DNA of 64,000 nt from Burkholderiales bacterium (GTDB lineage Bacteria; Pseudomonadota; Gammaproteobacteria; Burkholderiales; Ga0077523). The DNA is taken from NCBI GenBank assembly GCA_019745565.1, contig JAIESW010000010.1:62001-126000 (forward strand), written 5' to 3'. The notes under the pieces were generated by a model, which saw only the letters and a program-made list of their open reading frames with translations, was not told the DNA's origin and did not search any database. A program made the translations under genes and the position numbers. Positions within the stretch are counted from its first letter, which is position 1. Every line of letters starts with the position of its first letter. Positions 57,759-64,000 of this stretch are shown here, piece after piece.

Positions 57759-59759
57759 TCAGCCCAGCACCGAGCGCGCAGCGGCTGCGACATTGGCCGT
57801 CGTGAATCCGAAATGCTTGAACAGTTCGCCGGCCGGTGCCGATTCGCCGAAGCGATCGATGCCGACCACCGCACCGTCGAGCCCGACGTACTTGCGCCAG
57901 AAATCGGTGACGCCGGCCTCGACGGCCACGCGCGGCACACCGGGCGGCAGCACCGCTTCGCGCCAGGATCGATCCTGTCGATCGAAGATTGTGGTCGACG
58001 GCATCGAGACGACGCGGGCCCGCACACCTTCGGCGGCCAGGGCGTCGCGAGCACCCATGGCCAGTGCGACTTCCGACCCGGTGGCCAGGATCACCACCTG
58101 CGGTGGCCCGCCTGCGGATTCGGCCAACACGTAACCGCCGCGCCGGATCGCGTCCACGGTACCGGCATCACGCGGTTGATGCGGCAGGTTCTGCCGCGAC
58201 AGCAGCAGCGCTGCGGGTCCGTCGCGCCGTTCGATCGCGGCCTGCCACGCGATCGTCGTCTCGACCGTGTCGCAGGGGCGCCACACGTCCATGTTCGGGA
58301 TCAGGCGCAGACTCGCCGCATGTTCGATCGGCTGATGCGTCGGACCGTCTTCGCCCAGACCGATGGAGTCGTGGGTGAACACGTAGATAGCCCGTTGTTT
58401 CATGAGCGCAGCGAGCCGCAACGCGTTGCGCGCGTAGTCGCTGAACACCAGGAACGTGCCGCCGTAGGGGATCACGCCACCGTGCAGCGACAACCCGTTC
58501 ATGACGGCGGCCATGCCGAACTCGCGCACGCCGTAGAACACGTAGTTGCCGCCCGCGCCGGCGATCGGCTTCGAGCCCTTCCACAGCGTCAGGTTGGATG
58601 CAGCGAGGTCGGCCGACCCGCCGATTAGCTCGGGCAGCAGCGGACCGAAGCCGTCCAGCGCATTCTGCGAAGCCTTGCGCGTGGCGATGGTTTCGGCTTT
58701 CGCAATGGTCGCGTCGATGAAGGCCTGCGCCCGCTTGCCCCAATCGGCCGGAAGGTCGCCGTCCATGCGGCGCCGGAGCTCCTTGGCGGCTTCCGGATGG
58801 GCCTTCGCATACGCCGAGAACCGATCGTTCCAGGCGCCCTCGGCCCGGGCGCCGGCCTCGCGCGCGTCCCAGGCAGCGCGGATGTCAGCGGGGATTTCGA
58901 AGGGCGGATGATGCCAGCCGAGCGCGGCCCGCGTCGCCGCGACCTCGTCCGGACCCAACGGGGCACCGTGAGCAGCGCCGGTGTTGGCCTTCTTCGGGGC
59001 GCCCTTGCCGATGATGGTGCGGCAGCAGATCAGCGTCGGGCGATCGGTGACGGCCTTCGCGGCACGCACCGCGGCATCCACGGCATCCACGTCGTGGCCG
59101 TCCACGCCGCGGATCACGTTCCAGCCGTACGCCTCGAACCGCTTCGGCGTGTCGTCGGTGAACCAGCTCTCCATCGATCCCTTCTCCGAATCGATCGAGA
59201 TGCGGTTGTCGTCGTACAGGCCGATCAGCTTGGACAGCTTGAGCGTGCCGGCCAGCGAGCACGCCTCGTGGGAGATCCCCTCCATCAGGCAGCCGTCGCC
59301 CAGGAACACCCAGGTGCGATGGTCGACGACGTCGAAACCGGGACGGTTGAACTCCGCAGCGAGCACCCGTTCCGCGAGCGCCATCCCGACGGCATTCGCG
59401 AGCCCCTGGCCGAGCGGGCCGGTGGTCGTCTCGATCCCGGGCGCACAACCGAGCTCCGGATGGCCGGGGGTCATGGAGTGCAGCTGGCGAAAGCGCTCCA
59501 GCTCGCTCAGCGGCAGCGCGTAGCCGGTGAGATGCAGCAGCGCATACAGCAGCATCGACCCGTGCCCGTTCGACAGCACGAAGCGATCGCGGTCGGCCCA
59601 GCGCGGGTTGGCGGGGTTGTGCTTGAGGTGATGGCGCCAGAGGACTTCGGCGATCTCCGCCATCCCCATGGGCATGCCGGGGTGGCCGGAGTTGGCCTTC
59701 TGCACTGCATCCATGGCCAGCGCCCGGATGGCGTTGGCGAGTTCGCTTCTGGTTGCCAT
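57759..59759 (-). CDS. tkt: Transketolase
   Basis: 666 residues, full length. The thiamine-diphosphate motif is [18 protein letters not shown] near residue 153; the central Pyr domain has [19 protein letters not shown]; the C-terminal domain begins near 540. Interconverts pentose-phosphate and glycolytic sugars. In many betaproteobacteria tkt sits directly before gap; here the importer and glk genes lie between. Confidence 0.95.
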   Translation of the reverse strand: MATRSELANAIRALAMDAVQKANSGHPGMPMGMAEIAEVLWRHHLKHNPANPRWADRDRFVLSNGHGSMLLYALLHLTGYALPLSELERFRQLHSMTPGHPELGCAPGIETTTGPLGQGLANAVGMALAERVLAAEFNRPGFDVVDHRTWVFLGDGCLMEGISHEACSLAGTLKLSKLIGLYDDNRISIDSEKGSMESWFTDDTPKRFEAYGWNVIRGVDGHDVDAVDAAVRAAKAVTDRPTLICCRTIIGKGAPKKANTGAAHGAPLGPDEVAATRAALGWHHPPFEIPADIRAAWDAREAGARAEGAWNDRFSAYAKAHPEAAKELRRRMDGDLPADWGKRAQAFIDATIAKAETIATRKASQNALDGFGPLLPELIGGSADLAASNLTLWKGSKPIAGAGGNYVFYGVREFGMAAVMNGLSLHGGVIPYGGTFLVFSDYARNALRLAALMKQRAIYVFTHDSIGLGEDGPTHQPIEHAASLRLIPNMDVWRPCDTVETTIAWQAAIERRDGPAALLLSRQNLPHQPRDAGTVDAIRRGGYVLAESAGGPPQVVILATGSEVALAMGARDALAAEGVRARVVSMPSTTIFDRQDRSWREAVLPPGVPRVAVEAGVTDFWRKYVGLDGAVVGIDRFGESAPAGELFKHFGFTTANVAAAARSVLG

Positions 59760-59777
59760 GAAACCCGATTCCGGAAA

Positions 59778-59806
59778 TGAAAAAACCGCCTAAAAGGAGC
59801 GGCAGG
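59778..59806 (-). terminator. Terminator-like hairpin with U-run before tkt
   Basis: On the minus strand: GCCGC, a TCCTTTTAG loop, GCGGT, then TTTTTT. The stem is short (five pairs, one G-T). It stands after ntrX and before tkt. A TAGAAT -10-like hexamer (complement at 59815-59820) lies upstream of it, so it may sit inside the tkt leader rather than ending the ntr transcript. Confidence 0.45.
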
Positions 59807-59846
59807 GAGTGCGGATTCTAGCGGAAAGGCCCGAGCCGCCATGGTC

Positions 59847-59875
59847 CGCGACGATCGGCCCCGCCGATCGTCGCG
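59847..59875. terminator. GC-rich hairpin after ntrX
   Basis: CGCGACGATCGGC, a CCC loop, and the exact 13-base complement. It lies about 40 bases downstream of the ntrX stop on the minus strand. No U-run. Likely the 3' structure of the ntr transcript. Confidence 0.5.
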
Positions 59876-59915
59876 CGCTTTCTTCCCCTGTGACTCGGTC
59901 GCGGGGGTCCTCAGG

Positions 59916-61181
59916 CTACGCGTCGGACTTGCGCGGCGGCGACACGCCGAGCTGCTTCAACTTGCGGTAGAGGTGCGTGCGCTCGAGGCCGACCTTTTCG
60001 GCCACGCGGCTCATGTTGCCGCCCTCGCGCGCGATGTGATATTCGAAGTAGGCACGCTCGAACGCATCGCGCGCTTCGCGCAGTTCCAGGTCGAGCGGCA
60101 GTCCGCTCAGCGACGCGTTCGACCCGAAGTCCCCCTGTGACAGCGCGGTGCCGACGTCGGACGGCACGATCTCGTCGCCGGGTGCCACCAGCGCGGACGA
60201 TTTCACGACGATCTCGAGCTGTGCGAGATTGCCCGGCCATGGGTACATCCGGAGCTGGTTGAGTGCCGCCGTGCTGAAGGATCTGAGCGGCACCTCCTTG
60301 GCCTCGACCATGCGCGCGAGCAGCAGATTGGCGATCTCGGGTACGTCCTCGGGGTGCTCGCGCAGGCTGGGGATGCGCAGCGTCACCGCCGCGAGCACGC
60401 TGTAGAGCTTGGAATCGAACTGACCGTCGGCCACCCTCTGCGGCAGCGACGGGCCGGCCGTGGAGACGAGCCGGGCGTTGCAGCGTTCGATGCCGGGCAG
60501 ATGATGCAGCAGCGCGCGCTGCGCATCGCGGCCGAGCGCGTCCACGGCTCTCAGGAACAACGAGCCATCGGAGGCCTGCGCGATCTGCTTGCCGGCCGGA
60601 TCGTCGAGATACGCGGTGTCGGCGGGAGCCACCCACGGCGTATTGACGTGATGAAGGTAGCGCGCACAAAGGTGCCGGCCGCTGCCCGGCTCACCGAGCA
60701 GCATCACCGGCGTACGCAGTTCGCGCACCCGCTCCAGGCGGGCCTTGAGGTCGACGATGAGCGGCGCGCGTCCGAGGAACGCGATCGAACGTTCCGGCGC
60801 TGCGGTGGCCGGCGCCGGACTCTGCGCCAGGGCCTTGCCGACGGTCGCGAGCAGCTTCTGCAGCGCGATCGGCTTCTCGAGGAAACCGTAGGCACCGATG
60901 CGCGTCGCCTCCACCGCGGTGTCGATGGTGCCGTGGCCCGACATCATCACCACCGGCATGGTGAGCTGGCCGCTCGCCGACCATTCCTTGAGCAGCGTGA
61001 TGCCGTCGGTATCCGGCATCCAGATGTCGAGCAGCACCAGATCGGGCCGGCCGCGGCCGCGCTGCTGGCGCGCTTCCGTGGCGTTCTGCGCGAGGCGCAC
61101 CTGATGTCCTTCGTCGGAGAGGATCTCCGAGAGCAGCTCGCGGATGCCGACTTCGTCGTCGACCACCAGGATCTGACTCAT
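59916..61181 (-). CDS. ntrX: NtrX-type response regulator with degenerate AAA+ domain
   Basis: 421 residues. Receiver domain at 1-120 with phosphorylatable Asp in LVLLDIWMPDTDG and the KPI lysine. The central domain is AAA+-like but altered: Walker A reads GEPGSGRH rather than GESGTGKE, and no GAFTGA loop for sigma-54 contact is visible. The C-terminal Fis-type helix-turn-helix is intact (NMSRVAEKVGLERTHLYRKLKQLG). It probably acts as a DNA-binding regulator without sigma-54 remodelling. Partner is the kinase directly upstream. Confidence 0.87.
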   Translation of the reverse strand: MSQILVVDDEVGIRELLSEILSDEGHQVRLAQNATEARQQRGRGRPDLVLLDIWMPDTDGITLLKEWSASGQLTMPVVMMSGHGTIDTAVEATRIGAYGFLEKPIALQKLLATVGKALAQSPAPATAAPERSIAFLGRAPLIVDLKARLERVRELRTPVMLLGEPGSGRHLCARYLHHVNTPWVAPADTAYLDDPAGKQIAQASDGSLFLRAVDALGRDAQRALLHHLPGIERCNARLVSTAGPSLPQRVADGQFDSKLYSVLAAVTLRIPSLREHPEDVPEIANLLLARMVEAKEVPLRSFSTAALNQLRMYPWPGNLAQLEIVVKSSALVAPGDEIVPSDVGTALSQGDFGSNASLSGLPLDLELREARDAFERAYFEYHIAREGGNMSRVAEKVGLERTHLYRKLKQLGVSPPRKSDA

Positions 61182-61194
61182 GGCGCCACCGTGA

Positions 61195-63399
61195 TCATTC
61201 GTTCGCCGCCTTCGGCGGTACGGACGTCACCTGCGCCACGCTCGCGGCGGGCGGCAGCCAGATGGTGACGCGCGCACCCAGGGGCACGAGATTCTCGAGA
61301 CGGATGCGACCGTGATGCTCCTCGACGATCTTCTGGACGATCGCGAGTCCCAGTCCGGTGCCCTTCGGCTTGGTGGTGATGTACGGTTCGAACGCCCGCC
61401 CCATGACTTCGGCGGGAAAGCCCGGCCCGTTGTCGGTGACGCTCAGCGCCACACCGCCACCCTCCGCCGCGACACCGACCACGATGTTCGGCGCCGACAC
61501 CGTCGCCACGGCGTCCTCGGCATTGCGCAGCAGGTTGTGGATCACCTGCCGCAGCTTGGCCGCATCGCCCAGGATGGGCGGCAGGCCGGGCTGGAGATTC
61601 AAGCGGATCATGAAGCCCGTGGATTCGTACAGGCCGAGCACCTCGCGCGTCAGCGGGCCGAGGTCCACCGGAACGGTGCGCGTTTCCGGCGCGCGCGCGT
61701 ACTCGCTGAACGCATTGACCATGCTCTTCAGCGCAGCCACCTGATTGACGATGGTCTGGGTGAGCCGGTCCAGCATCTCGGCATCGGCGGCGTCCAGCTT
61801 GCCCGTGAGGCGTTGCTTCAGGCGTTCGGCGGAAAGCTGGATCGGCGTGAGCGGGTTCTTGATCTCGTGCGCGAGCCTGCGGGCCACCTCGCCCCATGCC
61901 GCCTGGCGTTGCGCCTTCAGGAGGTCGGTGATGTCGTCGAACACGACGACGAAGCCGCCCGGGGAAGCCTGACGGATCGCCGCGGCGCGCGCGAGCAGCA
62001 TGCGCTCGCCCTGCGGACCCTGATAGGCGAGCTGCGCCTGCCAGTCCTCGTCGAGTGCTCCGGCCAATGCCGCGTCGAGCGGTGCCGCAATGGCGGCGAG
62101 GCGCGGTTCGCGGTAACGCCATTCGCCCACGGGCACGTCGATCAACGGCGCGAGATCGATGCCGAGGATGCGGCTGGCGCTCGGGTTCGAGGAACGCAAC
62201 CGCCGTTCCCCGTCGAGCGCGATCACACCCGCAGAGAGCGTGGTGAGCGTGCTCTCGAGAGACCCCTTGGCGTTCTCGAGCTGGCTCTGGTAGCGCTGGG
62301 TCTCGTCCTGTGATTCGGCCAGTTCGCGCGTCATGGCGTTGAACGACTGCGTGAGGATGCCCAGCTCGTCGTAGCTGCGCACCGGCGTGCGCTGGCTGAA
62401 GTCGCCTTGCGCGACGGCACGGGTGCCTTCCGCCAGCACGCTCAACGGCGCCGACAGCTTCTGGCTGAAGTAGATCGCGAGCAGCAGAGCCGCGAACAGC
62501 GCGAGCAGCAACGCGAGCGTGAGCGTGAGGCCGTATAGGCGCTTGAGACCCGAGCGCGAGAAGGCGAGCTCCTGATACTCGGCGTGAGCGAATTGCACCG
62601 CTTCCGCGTTGCGCGAAACCGCCTCCGGCACGCGCTGCACCAGCTCGAGGGCGAGCACGTCGCTGCCGGCCACATTCACCGGCACCGCGACCCGCAGCAG
62701 CAGACCGCCGGAGGGTTCCGCCACGATGCCGGTATAGGTCTTCTGCAGGCGCAGTTCGCGCAATGCCGAAGGCGACAGCGGGTCAGGCATGAGGCCGCTC
62801 TGCTCGTCGCCGGAGAACACCAGCACCGTTCCGTTGGTGTCGAGCAGCGCCACTTCCTGCACCGCGGCCTGTTCGCGCAGCGTGTTGAGCAGCGCGAGCT
62901 GCTGGCGCGGTGGTCGGTCGGCCACGAGCAGGGCCATGGTGTCGGCCTTGCCCCGCAGATCCTTCACCATGCTGTCGAGCACGTTGCGCCCGAGGGCGAG
63001 GCCACCGTCGAGTGCGCGTTCGACGCGCACGTCGAACCAGGTATCCACCGATCGCGCCAGGAACTGCACCGACACCGCATACACCAGCGCGCCCGGCAGG
63101 ACCGCGACCAGCGAGAACAGCAGCACCAGTCGCAGCGACAGCTTCGAGCCGAAGACGCGTTGACGCAGACGGCGCCGCAAAGTGAGCAGCTGGTAACCGG
63201 TGAGCAGCATCAACAGCAGCACGACCCCCAGACCCACCAGCAGCAGCTGCGGCAATCCCTGCGTGAACGTCGGCATGTCGGTGTGCGTGCCCGACAGCAG
63301 GTACAGCACGATCGCCCCCACGGCCGCCACCGCGGCGGCGAGCACCTTGCCGCCGCGCGTCGTGAGCGAAAGCCAGAACAGTCGCAGGCGCCGGCTCAT
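61195..63399 (-). CDS. ntrY: NtrY-type membrane sensor histidine kinase
   Basis: 734 residues from ATG 63399, overlapping the DUF4390 stop. Membrane segments lie near 19-37, 50-68, 85-110 and 293-318, with a periplasmic sensor stretch between the last two. HAMP (about 318-372), PAS (about 385-480) and kinase domains follow. The H-box is RRLAHEIKNPLTPIQLSAERL; N-box LLRNAEDAV; G-boxes DNGPGF and KGTGLGLAIVQKI. It would phosphorylate NtrX. The signal is unknown; members respond to nitrogen or redox state. Confidence 0.92.
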   Translation of the reverse strand: MSRRLRLFWLSLTTRGGKVLAAAVAAVGAIVLYLLSGTHTDMPTFTQGLPQLLLVGLGVVLLLMLLTGYQLLTLRRRLRQRVFGSKLSLRLVLLFSLVAVLPGALVYAVSVQFLARSVDTWFDVRVERALDGGLALGRNVLDSMVKDLRGKADTMALLVADRPPRQQLALLNTLREQAAVQEVALLDTNGTVLVFSGDEQSGLMPDPLSPSALRELRLQKTYTGIVAEPSGGLLLRVAVPVNVAGSDVLALELVQRVPEAVSRNAEAVQFAHAEYQELAFSRSGLKRLYGLTLTLALLLALFAALLLAIYFSQKLSAPLSVLAEGTRAVAQGDFSQRTPVRSYDELGILTQSFNAMTRELAESQDETQRYQSQLENAKGSLESTLTTLSAGVIALDGERRLRSSNPSASRILGIDLAPLIDVPVGEWRYREPRLAAIAAPLDAALAGALDEDWQAQLAYQGPQGERMLLARAAAIRQASPGGFVVVFDDITDLLKAQRQAAWGEVARRLAHEIKNPLTPIQLSAERLKQRLTGKLDAADAEMLDRLTQTIVNQVAALKSMVNAFSEYARAPETRTVPVDLGPLTREVLGLYESTGFMIRLNLQPGLPPILGDAAKLRQVIHNLLRNAEDAVATVSAPNIVVGVAAEGGGVALSVTDNGPGFPAEVMGRAFEPYITTKPKGTGLGLAIVQKIVEEHHGRIRLENLVPLGARVTIWLPPAASVAQVTSVPPKAANE

Positions 63400-63875
63400 G
63401 GACGCACCGTCCAGCGGTACCAGTCGGAAGACAGGTTCCAGCCCTTGGAGCCCAGGGCGTTCACCTGAAACGCCTTCGGCAGCTGCGAGGTATCGAGTCG
63501 CAGGCGCAGCTGGGCTGAGTACACCTTTTCCGCGTCGAGCTCGTCGCGCGGCACGATGAAGCGGTTGCGGATCTGGCCCATCACCGCAAGCGCTTCGCGC
63601 AGCGTATCCACGTTCTGCGTCAGCGCGCCGGCGGCCACGCGATATTGGCGCGTGAGCGCGTTGTAGGTGAGCCGATAGCGCTGCGCGAACTCCGAGATGG
63701 TGCGGTTCCACAGGTTGAGCAAATACCAGCGCTCGTAGATCAGTTCGAAATCGACGAGGAAGTTGAGCGCCACACCCTTGACCAGCGCTTCCTCGAGCGT
63801 ATCGCCGAGCTCCAGCTCGAAGCTCGCATCCAGGTAGTACCCGTCGGCACTCGACGTGATCTCGGCCGAGCGCAC
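63396..63875 (-). CDS. DUF4390 protein; true start probably upstream of GTG 63875
   Basis: The visible part from GTG 63875 is 159 residues and matches DUF4390 in pattern (FELELGDTLEEALVKGVALNF, FELIYERWYL). In-frame sequence before the GTG encodes a good signal peptide: RRW, then VAIVAALLGLLLSG, then HGALHA. Hence the protein is exported and starts near 63968. No ATG, GTG or TTG is in frame there; the frame stays open to the window edge. It lies between rsmB and ntrY, a common betaproteobacterial order. Function unknown. Confidence 0.7.
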   Translation of the reverse strand: MRSAEITSSADGYYLDASFELELGDTLEEALVKGVALNFLVDFELIYERWYLLNLWNRTISEFAQRYRLTYNALTRQYRVAAGALTQNVDTLREALAVMGQIRNRFIVPRDELDAEKVYSAQLRLRLDTSQLPKAFQVNALGSKGWNLSSDWYRWTVRP

Positions 63876-63966
63876 GTTGATGGCGGGCTCGCCCGCGTGC
63901 AGCGCGCCGTGACCGGACAGCAGCAGACCCAGCAGCGCCGCAACGATCGCGACCCACCGGCGCGGC

Positions 63967-64000
63967 TCAACGATCGAACTTTCGCAGCGGCGCGTAGTAG
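63967..64000 (-). CDS. rsmB: RsmB C-terminus, 16S rRNA m5C967 methyltransferase, partial
   Basis: Only the last ten codons and the stop: YYAPLRKFDR. The FYYA ending is typical for RsmB, and rsmB regularly precedes DUF4390-ntrY-ntrX in this group. The rest lies outside the window. Identification relies on the tail and gene order. Confidence 0.6.
   Translation of the reverse strand, partial: YYAPLRKFDR

Overview
High-GC chromosomal DNA, almost fully coding, with the gene content of a betaproteobacterium. Reasons for that placement: the gap-pgk-pyk-purEKC-tsaC series, an rsmB/DUF4390/ntrY/ntrX block, a livM-livG fusion, hslVU preceded by a STAS protein, and one intergenic element (55166-55232) of a type I remember from Burkholderiales genomes. 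I cannot name genus or species. I saw no tRNA, rRNA, prophage, insertion sequence or CRISPR array.

Layout. 1-4566: the tail of a histidine phosphatase, then a metal-uptake operon (small periplasmic protein, porin, ZnuA-, ZnuC- and ZnuB-like proteins). 4677-7651: STAS protein, then the HslV protease and HslU ATPase. 7750-11413: a glucan phosphorylase (+) facing a glyoxylate/hydroxypyruvate reductase (-). 11506-13793: a compact sulfur module made of a TusA-like protein, a DsrE-like protein and a fusion of a second TusA-like domain to a MetE-type catalytic domain. 13781-17059 (-): DUF481 outer-membrane protein, PhoD-type phosphatase, methyltransferase. 17232-21990: branched-chain amino-acid-type ABC importer. 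22038-23239: a phytanoyl-CoA dioxygenase-like protein facing a YidB-family protein.

23406-27451 (-): larB, larE, larC and a LarA-like racemase, i.e. synthesis of the nickel-pincer cofactor plus a client enzyme. Directly upstream on the same strand lie glgA and glgB; divergent to them run glgC and two GH57 enzymes (31310-36351). With glgP at 7750 this is a full alpha-glucan synthesis and remodelling set. 36690-38896: ribosome hibernation factor and a sugar-acid-type dehydratase.

38937-51809 (-) is one long co-directional run. In transcription order: gap, pgk, pyk, purE, purK, purC, tsaC, sbtA-like bicarbonate permease, a PII-like partner, a 67-residue protein, a Rieske protein, then a large FAD/Fe-S 2-hydroxyacid dehydrogenase, a small membrane protein and a cupin. 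Four-base or similarly short overlaps tie many of these together.

52033-56352 (+): a glucose/mannose-type ABC importer divergent from gap. It faces a glucokinase-SemiSWEET pair and transketolase (56458-59759, -). Sugar import, phosphorylation, lower glycolysis and glycogen storage are thus grouped in one window. 59916-64000 (-): ntrX, ntrY, a DUF4390 protein and the last codons of rsmB.

Most unusual items: the TusA/DsrE/TusA-MetE module; the SbtA/PII/67-aa/Rieske tail of a housekeeping operon; two copies of a roughly 100-bp palindromic CTTCGTG-rich element; hairpins directly after both ABC binding-protein genes; and paired GH57 enzymes in a mesophile-type glycogen locus.
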